Shown: positions 31,883-37,523 of the stretch, piece by piece
How positions within the stretch are numbered: the stretch's first letter is position 1
Layout of the letters: each line of letters starts with the position of its first letter
NCBI RefSeq assembly: GCF_032970905.1
Contig: NZ_JAWJZA010000020.1
DNA: 37,523 nucleotides
Direction: 5' to 3' (one strand)
From: Veillonella absiana
GTDB taxonomy: Bacteria > Bacillota > Negativicutes > Veillonellales > Veillonellaceae
Position numbers and translations under genes: made by a program
Notes under the pieces: model-generated
Seen by the model: the letters and a program-made list of their open reading frames with translations, nothing else
Database searches by the model: none
Told to the model about the DNA's origin: nothing

Positions 31883-31949
31883 AATTTAATATTAGCGCGA
31901 GATTACAAACGTGATTTAACTCTAATATTAGATTATAAATTAAAGAATC

Positions 31950-31984
31950 TAGGCTGCAATGTTCGCATTGCAGCCTATCTTTAT
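31950..31984 (+). terminator. Hairpin terminator downstream of rny
   Basis: A 12-bp perfect stem (31950-31961 with 31966-31977) with a UUCG loop, then TCTTTAT. A second inverted repeat (TAATATTAG 31887-31895 with 31922-31930) lies between it and the rny stop. The following stretch to 32144 is AT-rich and holds nothing I recognise. Confidence 0.75.
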
Positions 31985-32144
31985 CAGTACAGGACTATAT
32001 AAATCTTTAATCAGTATAGGGATATATAATTCATGGTTAACACAGGTACTCTGACGTAGTATTGTCTATTGTATTAAATACAAATCATAGAGTTATAGCA
32101 TATATGCCATACTGATATAGCAAATTAGCAAATACATAGAGGAC

Positions 32145-32190
32145 TTTTATAGGTCTCTATCGAATATTTTTATAGGTCGCTATCGAATAT
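32145..32190 (+). repeat. 23-bp tandem direct repeat upstream of dnaG
   Basis: Two adjacent 23-base units (32145-32167 and 32168-32190) differ at one position (GGTCTCTAT versus GGTCGCTAT). Each ends in CTATCGAATAT, and each holds a small inverted repeat ATAG..CTAT. They end 26 bases before the dnaG start, inside the probable promoter or leader region of dnaG-rpoD. Confidence 0.75.
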
Positions 32191-32216
32191 AAAGTAAGGT
32201 TTAAGGTAGAAAGTAG

Positions 32217-34001
32217 GTGTTAGGATTGAGTCGATATTTTGACAATGAACTAATTGCACAAATTAAAGATGCCAATGATATTGTCTCTGTTGTATCCGAG
32301 CATGTAGCCTTAAAGAAAAAAGGACAGAATTATTGGGGCTGTTGCCCATTCCATAATGAAAAAACAGCGTCCTTTAGCGTATCACCAGAGAAAGGGTTTT
32401 ATTATTGCTTTGGTTGCCGTGCATCGGGAAACTCTATTAAATTTTTGATGGAAATAGAACACTTAACATTTCCAGAGGCTCTTGAAAAATTAGCTAATCG
32501 CGCAAATATTGCATTGCCAGAGCAAGAATTATCACCACAACAACGAGCGCGTGAGTTGCATCGCAAGAAATTATATGAGGCTAATGAATTAGCAGCTTCA
32601 TTTTTCCATAATTGTTTAACTCAAACATCTCTTGGTAAGGTAGGCTTGGAGTACCTTAAAAAACGAGGCCTCACAAAGGAAACGATTGATAATTTCCGAT
32701 TGGGGTTTGCCCCAGAAGGTTGGGATCGACTGTATAAAGCATTCCGCGAGCGTGGCATTGAGGATTCTGTGTTACTGGAACTCAATTTGGCCCGTAAGAA
32801 CTCTGAGGGACGAGCCTATGATTTCTTCCGAAATCGTGTGATGTTCCCTATCATGGATGGTAAAGGTCGTGTCGTTGGATTTGGTGGGCGCGTGATGGAT
32901 GATAGTTCTCCTAAATATTTGAACTCTCCAGAATCACCTATCTTTGATAAAGGAAAATTGCTCTTTGCCTTTGATAAGGCTTATAAACGCATCCGTGAAA
33001 CGAAACAGGCTATACTCGTTGAAGGGTATATGGACGTTATTTCAGCGCACAACAAGGGTATAACAAATGTGGTAGCCTCCTTGGGGACGGCGTATACGAA
33101 TGACCATGGACATTTATTAATGCGACAAGCTGATGAAATTGTATTGGCTTATGATATGGATGGTGCAGGGCAACAGGCAGCTAAACGAGCCATTGAGTTG
33201 TTGCAAAATACAGACTTTAAAGTGCGTGTACTAGCCATGCCTGATGGTAAGGATCCTGATGATTATGTGCGTAATCACGGGGCAAAGGCCTTTGAAGAAT
33301 TGGTGTCCAAGGCCATCAAGCCTTTTGATTATTTATTGAATGAGTCATTACTTCAACATGATACAAATGACTCTGATGGGAAACAGGCTGTATTACAGGA
33401 TATGTTCCCTTACATTACCCATACGGAGAGTCAAACACAACGAGAGGATATGTTACGGTCTTTGGCGATGCCATTGTGGCTCGACAACAGTACGGTATTT
33501 AGATATTTCCGCAATTACACAAAAAAGGGCAATATTGAACTGCCTACTGAGGTACAATCAGTGACAAAAATGACACAGGCCGTATCCCCTGATGAGGAAC
33601 AATTAATGGCCATGGCCATTAATGATGGTGAAAGTTTACAGGAAGTTTTACAATATTTACCGTTAGAGGACTTTCAAAATATTGAACATCGGGCTATAAT
33701 AGAAAAGTTAGGGTCTATATATTCTAGTCACAATGGTTTTGATACTACGACTGTAGAGGAAACATTAACAAAAGAAGAATATACGGAATATGCTAGACTC
33801 ATGATACTTGAAAATACAGGACGTGACATGGCGCGGTTACGTGGTTTGATTAGATCTGTAAGGCTCAGATCATTACGGGAGCAATATAAATTTCATTCAA
33901 GATTAGCTGATCAACTAAATCGTGCAGGAGATTCGACCTTCATTGGCGAATTACACAAGTGTCAGGAAATTCAAAAAATTATTAATGAATGGTCAAAATA
34001 G
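32217..34001 (+). CDS. dnaG: DNA primase DnaG
   Basis: Makes RNA primers for replication (594 residues). The N-terminal zinc finger has ligands C43, H46, C64 and C67 (CPFH..YYCFGC). A TOPRIM catalytic core follows with AILVEGYMDVIS, VVASLGTAYT and the acidic LAYDMDGAGQQAA, and then a C-terminal helicase-binding domain. The start is not ATG: GTG at 32217 has AAGGTAGA six bases upstream, and TTG at 32226 has a weaker site (GTAGGTG). The GTG is used here. It is followed after 37 bases by rpoD, the classical dnaG-rpoD pair. Confidence 0.94.
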   Translation: MLGLSRYFDNELIAQIKDANDIVSVVSEHVALKKKGQNYWGCCPFHNEKTASFSVSPEKGFYYCFGCRASGNSIKFLMEIEHLTFPEALEKLANRANIALPEQELSPQQRARELHRKKLYEANELAASFFHNCLTQTSLGKVGLEYLKKRGLTKETIDNFRLGFAPEGWDRLYKAFRERGIEDSVLLELNLARKNSEGRAYDFFRNRVMFPIMDGKGRVVGFGGRVMDDSSPKYLNSPESPIFDKGKLLFAFDKAYKRIRETKQAILVEGYMDVISAHNKGITNVVASLGTAYTNDHGHLLMRQADEIVLAYDMDGAGQQAAKRAIELLQNTDFKVRVLAMPDGKDPDDYVRNHGAKAFEELVSKAIKPFDYLLNESLLQHDTNDSDGKQAVLQDMFPYITHTESQTQREDMLRSLAMPLWLDNSTVFRYFRNYTKKGNIELPTEVQSVTKMTQAVSPDEEQLMAMAINDGESLQEVLQYLPLEDFQNIEHRAIIEKLGSIYSSHNGFDTTTVEETLTKEEYTEYARLMILENTGRDMARLRGLIRSVRLRSLREQYKFHSRLADQLNRAGDSTFIGELHKCQEIQKIINEWSK

Positions 34002-34038
34002 AAGTAATCTAGGTAGAAACTGAGAAAGGAAGAGCGCT

Positions 34039-35193
34039 GTGGCTAAGAAAGAACATAAAAGTCAAATTGAGGAGATTGTAGCTCAACTTCTCGAAAAAGG
34101 CCGTCAAGAGGGAGTTTTGACGCAAGCAGAAATAGCAGATGCTCTTCATGAGCAAACTGAATTAACGGCAGAGCAATTGGATGATATTTATACAACTTTC
34201 ACCAAGTTAAATATTGAAGTTGTGCCAGATGAAGCAGTGGAAGCTGCTGATGATACAGATATTGTGGCAGACGATGATGACACACATTCGGAAAAAAATA
34301 TTAATATTGATTTGAGTATCGATACAGGAGTTAACATTGATGATCCTGTACGTATGTACCTCAAGGAAATTGGCCGAGTGCCATTGTTATCTGGTTCAGA
34401 AGAAATCGTATTGGCGGAGCAAATCGAAGCAGCTACGAAAGAAGATGCCACATATAAGGAAATCAAGCTAGGTGAAAAAGCCAAGAAAAAATTGGTGGAT
34501 GCCAACCTTCGTCTCGTTGTTAGTATTGCTAAACGCTATGTTGGTCGTGGAATGTTATTCTTGGATTTGATTCAGGAAGGTAATCTTGGTTTAATCAAGG
34601 CAGTAGATAAATTTGACCATCATAAAGGGTACAAATTCTCTACTTATGCTACTTGGTGGATTCGCCAGGCCATTACTCGTGCTATCGCTGACCAAGCGAG
34701 AACTATCCGTATTCCAGTACATATGGTGGAAACAATCAATAAATTGATTCGTATTTCTCGTCAATTATTACAGGATAAAGGTCGCGAACCATTACCAGAA
34801 GAAATCGCTGAAGGTATGGGGATTACGGTAGAGCGTGTTCGCGAAATTCAAAAAATCGCACAAGAACCAGTATCTTTGGAAACACCAATCGGTGAAGAAG
34901 AAGATTCACATTTAGGCGATTTCATTGAAGACCAAGACGCTATCGCTCCAGATGATGCAGCGAGCTATATTTTGCTTCGTGAGCAAATTGAGGACGTATT
35001 TACATGCCTTACTGAAAGAGAGCAACAAGTTCTTCTGCTTCGTTTCGGTTTGAAAGATGGTAAACCGCGTACACTTGAAGAAGTAGGTCAACATTTTAAC
35101 GTAACTCGTGAACGTATTCGTCAAATTGAAGGCAAAGCGTTAACAAAATTACGTAATCGTGGCAAACGCGATAAAATTAAAGACTTCTTATAA
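34039..35193 (+). CDS. rpoD: Primary RNA polymerase sigma factor RpoD (SigA)
   Basis: Housekeeping sigma-70 (384 residues). An N-terminal region 1.1 is present (helical start, acidic stretch near residues 65-90), then region 1.2 (DPVRMYLKEIGRVPLLS), region 2 (LRLVVSIAKRYVGRGMLFLDLIQEGN, YKFSTYATWWIRQAITRAI), region 3 and region 4 with the -35 recognition helix VTRERIRQIEGKAL. The GTG start at 34039 is preceded by GAAAGGAAGAG at fitting distance. The large insertion between regions 1 and 2 seen in proteobacterial RpoD is absent, as usual for Firmicutes. It is cotranscribed with dnaG, and a strong hairpin follows. Confidence 0.97.
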   Translation: MAKKEHKSQIEEIVAQLLEKGRQEGVLTQAEIADALHEQTELTAEQLDDIYTTFTKLNIEVVPDEAVEAADDTDIVADDDDTHSEKNINIDLSIDTGVNIDDPVRMYLKEIGRVPLLSGSEEIVLAEQIEAATKEDATYKEIKLGEKAKKKLVDANLRLVVSIAKRYVGRGMLFLDLIQEGNLGLIKAVDKFDHHKGYKFSTYATWWIRQAITRAIADQARTIRIPVHMVETINKLIRISRQLLQDKGREPLPEEIAEGMGITVERVREIQKIAQEPVSLETPIGEEEDSHLGDFIEDQDAIAPDDAASYILLREQIEDVFTCLTEREQQVLLLRFGLKDGKPRTLEEVGQHFNVTRERIRQIEGKALTKLRNRGKRDKIKDFL

Positions 35194-35211
35194 TAGAAGA
35201 TATGAAACATA

Positions 35212-35239
35212 CGGCCCATACAATGTATGGGCCGATTTG
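35212..35239 (+). terminator. Hairpin after rpoD
   Basis: CGGCCCATACA (35212-35222) pairs with TGTATGGGCCG (35224-35234) around a tight loop, followed by ATTTG. The stem is strong and the T-run poor. The queD promoter starts right behind it. Confidence 0.6.
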
Positions 35240-35248
35240 TGCTATAAT
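35240..35248 (+). promoter_or_regulatory. Extended -10 promoter of queD-queE-folE
   Basis: TGcTATAAT is a perfect extended -10 directly after the rpoD hairpin. Transcription should begin near 35255, leaving a leader of about 113 bases before queD. Confidence 0.55.
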
Positions 35249-35254
35249 AAGAAA

Positions 35255-35367
35255 TGGTTTTCAAATACTAACCCTAGTTGTTAAATAGTAAGCGCGGTCC
35301 GGACAACATATATGGATGTTGGCTAGGTGTTTCGCTAATATTATGAATTAATAGAAATGAGATAAAT
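35255..35367 (+). other. Possibly structured leader of the queD operon, type unrecognised
   Basis: The 113-base leader is unusually GC-rich in its middle (35291-35336). It holds a hairpin CAACAT-6-ATGTTG (35305-35322), a palindrome GTCCGGAC (35297-35304), enclosing AGCG/CGCT arms (35291-35294 with 35333-35336), and a possible long-range pairing of CCTAG near 35273 with CTAGG near 35324. A preQ1 riboswitch would be logical here, but I see neither the class I A-rich tail nor the class II pattern. Confidence 0.3.
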
Positions 35368-35706
35368 ATGTATACAGTTTCCAAACGGCTAGAGGTGAGC
35401 GCCTCTCATCAACTCAAATTAGATTATCCTAGTAAGTGTCAAAATTTACATGGACATAATTGGATTATTATTGTTCATTGTCGGTCCAAGGAACTTGATC
35501 ACAATGGTATGGTCATCGATTTTACCATCATCAAGGAAAAAATCCACGGTCGTTTAGATCACCAACATATCAACGATGTGATGGGGGATATTAATTCAAC
35601 TGCTGAGAACATGGCGAAATGGATTGCTGATGAATTAGGTGAAACATGTTTTAAAGTAGAAGTACAAGAATCAGAAGGAAATATTGCGACTTATGAACGT
35701 GATTGA
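35368..35706 (+). CDS. queD: 6-carboxytetrahydropterin synthase QueD
   Basis: Second step from GTP to queuosine: converts dihydroneopterin triphosphate to 6-carboxytetrahydropterin (112 residues, normal for the short form). Zinc ligands H14, H28 and H30 (SASHQL, NLHGHNW), the catalytic C24 and the active-site HQHIND and ESEGNIATYE strings are all present, which fits QueD rather than eukaryotic PTPS. The ATG at 35368 has only a weak ribosome site (GAAATGAGA). The end overlaps the queE start, so the two are probably coupled. Confidence 0.92.
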   Translation: MYTVSKRLEVSASHQLKLDYPSKCQNLHGHNWIIIVHCRSKELDHNGMVIDFTIIKEKIHGRLDHQHINDVMGDINSTAENMAKWIADELGETCFKVEVQESEGNIATYERD

Positions 35707-36343
35707 GATGTTTGCTTCCATTGATGGGGAAGGTTCTCGCCAAGGGTTCTTATGCACATTCCTACGGCTCTATGATTGTAATATCCGTTGTTCCTATTGT
35801 GATACGACCTATAGCTATGGTCCTGAGGTGGACTATGAGCAATTGACGGTCCAAGAGGTGACTGACAAAATAGAACAGTTAGGCAATCACCGTGTTACTA
35901 TCACTGGTGGCGAACCATTATTGCAGGAACCAGAGGTCATAGAGCTCATCGATGAGTTAACGAAACGAAACAAACAATATGATTTTAATATAGAGACGAA
36001 TGGCACCATTGTGCCGAGCTTTCACCGGGACAATGTGTTTTTCACCTACGATTACAAGGGCCCGTCCTCATTGGCTGAGGACTCTATGAATCGAGATATT
36101 ATGAAAGCCGCCACTGAGCGTGATTTGTTGAAATTTGTAGTAGGTACACCGCAGGATTTAGACAGAATGCGTCGTGTTCTTGAGACCTATCCTACGAAAG
36201 CACAAGCCTATGTGTCGCCTATATGGGGGCAAATAGAGGCGGTAACTATTGTGGACTATATGAAGGACCATAATTTGCAAAATGTGCGGTTACAGCTGCA
36301 AATTCATAAATTTATTTGGGATCCGAACGAGAAGGGGGTGTAG
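35693..36343 (+). CDS. queE: 7-carboxy-7-deazaguanine synthase QueE
   Basis: Radical SAM enzyme that contracts 6-carboxytetrahydropterin to 7-carboxy-7-deazaguanine, the third step toward queuosine (216 residues). The cluster motif is C29-x3-C33-x2-C36 (CNIRCSYCDT), with the substrate and SAM regions SIDGEGSRQGF and VTITGGEPLLQ. The C-terminal part, KAQAYVSPIWGQIEA, fits the Clostridium/Bacillus-like subtype. The start at ATG 35693 keeps the conserved NVIEMFASIDGEG; a TTG at 35684 would add three residues. It overlaps queD by 14 bases. folE follows after seven bases; queC, often present in such clusters, is not in the window. Confidence 0.92.
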   Translation: MNVIEMFASIDGEGSRQGFLCTFLRLYDCNIRCSYCDTTYSYGPEVDYEQLTVQEVTDKIEQLGNHRVTITGGEPLLQEPEVIELIDELTKRNKQYDFNIETNGTIVPSFHRDNVFFTYDYKGPSSLAEDSMNRDIMKAATERDLLKFVVGTPQDLDRMRRVLETYPTKAQAYVSPIWGQIEAVTIVDYMKDHNLQNVRLQLQIHKFIWDPNEKGV

Positions 36344-36350
36344 CTAATTT

Positions 36351-36920
36351 ATGAGTCAAATAGATACGAAAAAAATAGAATCCCTAGTGTACCAATTGCT
36401 AGAGGCCATTGGTGAGGACCCGAATCGTGAAGGATTGCTTGAAACACCTAAACGGGTAGCCCATATGATGCATGAAATGTATGCAGGCATTCAATATAGC
36501 AATGCAGATATCGCCAAGATGCATGGCAAAACATTCCCCGTGGACACGAACCAGATGGTCGTGGTGAAAGATATCACTTGTTTTTCCAACTGTGAACACC
36601 ATATGGCATTGATGTATAACATGAATATTAGTATCGGTTATATGCCCAAAGGAGGGGTCATTGGCTTGTCTAAAATTCCTCGCATTGCTGAACTTTGCTG
36701 TAAACGATTACAATTACAAGAAAAAATCGGCGAGGATATTGCCGAGGTGATTTCCTTGGCCACCGGTTCGGACGATGTAATTGTACATATTACTGCTTGC
36801 CATAGCTGTATGAGTGCCCGTGGTGTGAAGAGCACGGATAGTAAAACTACAACCCTTACTACGAAAGGTATCTTTAATGAAGACGCTATGATTCAACGAT
36901 TTATGATGTTAAAAGCTTGA
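36351..36920 (+). CDS. folE: GTP cyclohydrolase I
   Basis: Opens the guanine ring of GTP to give dihydroneopterin triphosphate, the shared precursor of folate and queuosine (189 residues). Zinc ligands C81, H84 and C153 lie in NCEHH and CHSCMSARG; GLSKIPRIAEL and RLQLQEKIGEDIA are intact. It is the classical zinc type FolE, not FolE2. In this operon it supplies QueD with substrate, so the three genes encode GTP to 7-carboxy-7-deazaguanine in sequence. A ribosome site (GAAGGGGGTG) lies at the queE end. The tRNA promoter begins over its last codons. Confidence 0.95.
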   Translation: MSQIDTKKIESLVYQLLEAIGEDPNREGLLETPKRVAHMMHEMYAGIQYSNADIAKMHGKTFPVDTNQMVVVKDITCFSNCEHHMALMYNMNISIGYMPKGGVIGLSKIPRIAELCCKRLQLQEKIGEDIAEVISLATGSDDVIVHITACHSCMSARGVKSTDSKTTTLTTKGIFNEDAMIQRFMMLKA

Positions 36921-36946
36921 CGAGTCTAGGTATAGTTCAGTATAAT
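36917..36946 (+). promoter_or_regulatory. Promoter of the CAU tRNA gene
   Basis: TTGACG (36917-36922) and TATAAT (36941-36946) with an 18-base spacer. The expected start, near 36953, is 14 bases before the tRNA. The -35 overlaps the folE stop codon. Confidence 0.6.
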
Positions 36947-36966
36947 TGTTAGGTAGATTATCTATT

Positions 36967-37041
36967 GGGCCTATAGCTCAGGGGTAGAGCAATCGGCTCA
37001 TAACCGATCGGTCCCTGGTTCGATCCCAGGTGGGCCCACCA
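36967..37041 (+). tRNA. tRNA with anticodon CAU (Ile2 or elongator Met)
   Basis: A full cloverleaf is present: acceptor GGGCCTA/TGGGCCC, D stem GCTC/GAGC with a short seven-base loop, anticodon stem ATCGG/CCGAT with loop CTCATAA (CAT at 36999-37001), variable CGGTC, T arm CCTGG-TTCGATC-CCAGG, discriminator A, and an encoded CCA (37039-37041). The first pair is G-C, so it is not initiator tRNA. The GGCTCATAACC anticodon arm and the GGGCCTATAGCTCAG start look like tRNA-Ile2, whose C34 is changed to lysidine by TilS, but elongator tRNA-Met cannot be excluded by eye. Confidence 0.93.
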
Positions 37042-37072
37042 ATACAAAATAATAAAAAAGAAACGATAGTTC

Positions 37073-37119
37073 GATGACTTTAGATATATTTAATTATATT
37101 TTAAGTCATCATTTTTTTT
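37073..37119 (+). terminator. Intrinsic terminator after the tRNA
   Basis: GATGACTT (37073-37080) pairs with AAGTCATC (37103-37110) over an AT-rich 22-base loop and is followed by A and eight T. Confidence 0.75.
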
Positions 37120-37294
37120 GCTTAAGTGAAAGAGTGCTGATATTAGTGGGTTTATGTGCTGCATTAATAAAAATAATGAAAGTTTACGTAAATTGTAGAA
37201 TGAAATTAAACACTAAAACTAAATAAAAAGATCCATAGGATTGCATCAATGGTAAAATTAAGTTACGACACAAAATTAACCGGAGGCAATCACT

Positions 37295-37523
37295 ATGGAC
37301 CACCTAAATAATACCATTAATACCCTACCTCGCAAAAGAGGACAACACTTAAGATTTGAAGATCGATGCGAAATCAAAGCGCTCCATAAGCAAGGTTACT
37401 TTTATCGCCAGATTGCAAAAGCACTTAATTGCTCACCTAGTACTGAGGGCTACGAATTAAAACGTGGCACTGCAACTAAGACGACACATCGAGGCAGACC
37501 AACAGAGTATGTACCTAGTCAAG
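37295..37523 (+). CDS. IS30-family transposase, N-terminal part (cut by the window end)
   Basis: The open frame runs from ATG 37295 to the window edge (76 residues seen). It starts MDHLNNTINTLPRKRGQHLR, followed by the IS30-type helix-turn-helix: FEDRCEIKALHKQGY, YRQIAKALNCSPST and ELKRGT. This domain binds the terminal repeats; the DDE catalytic part lies beyond the window. A good ribosome site (CGGAGG) precedes the ATG. Bases 37120-37294 before it are AT-rich without a gene and should include the element's left end, which I cannot place without the other terminus. Nothing in the visible part is broken, so the element may be active. Confidence 0.85.
   Translation, partial: MDHLNNTINTLPRKRGQHLRFEDRCEIKALHKQGYFYRQIAKALNCSPSTEGYELKRGTATKTTHRGRPTEYVPSQ

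Noticed and set aside
35255..35367. preQ1 riboswitch before queD
   Set aside because: Neither the short class I pseudoknot with its A-rich tail nor the class II pattern is visible, so I only list an unassigned leader.

Overview
The window is low-GC chromosomal DNA from a Firmicute, most likely a Veillonella (Negativicutes). I infer this from recognised protein sequences and gene neighbourhoods, not from a database search. Typical Firmicute orders are present: hemZ-hisS-aspS, aspS-6S RNA-rarA, rimO-cinA-recA-recX-rny and dnaG-rpoD. All convincing genes lie on the plus strand.

Layout. 1-673: a frameshifted IS200/IS605-type tnpA fused to the C-terminal part of an iron-siderophore permease, both broken. 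673-3775: the rest of that ABC importer (second permease, ATPase, lipoprotein). 3776-4553: a gene-free stretch with two large nested inverted repeats that share an apical core, then a promoter region with a 17-bp tandem repeat. 4554-5972: hydG, an [FeFe]-hydrogenase maturase without hydE or hydF beside it. 6200-11198: a promoter with a Fur-box-like site, then the overlapping genes recJ, rel ((p)ppGpp synthetase/hydrolase) and a metallo-beta-lactamase-fold hydrolase. 11297-17357: an AI-2E-family membrane protein, fur, hemZ, hisS and aspS, ended by a long hairpin terminator. 17495-17728: 6S RNA with its own promoter and terminator. 17750-25929: rarA, ftsK/spoIIIE, a short RodZ-like protein, a YgiQ-type radical SAM protein and an orphan membrane-anchored solute-binding protein. 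26025-31882: rimO, cinA, recA, recX and rny. 32217-35193: dnaG and rpoD. 35368-36920: queD, queE and folE, the early 7-deazapurine (queuosine) and pterin steps. 36967-37041: a tRNA with anticodon CAU. 37295-end: the start of an IS30-family transposase cut by the window edge.

Functionally most of the window is housekeeping: replication and recombination (recJ, rarA, ftsK, recA, recX, dnaG), translation (hisS, aspS, rimO, the tRNA), RNA turnover (rny), global transcription control (rpoD, 6S RNA, rel, fur) and tRNA modification. Iron is a recurring theme: a damaged siderophore importer, Fur, an orphan solute-binding protein of iron-type fold, many Fe-S radical SAM enzymes, and a Fur-box-like site in front of recJ-rel.

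The most unusual signals are non-coding: the hairpin family with a conserved core, the probable ATT start codon of rny behind a perfect Shine-Dalgarno and a leader hairpin, the Fur-type site before recJ-rel, and tandem repeats in front of hydG and dnaG. I found no CRISPR array, prophage, toxin-antitoxin pair or clear defence system.
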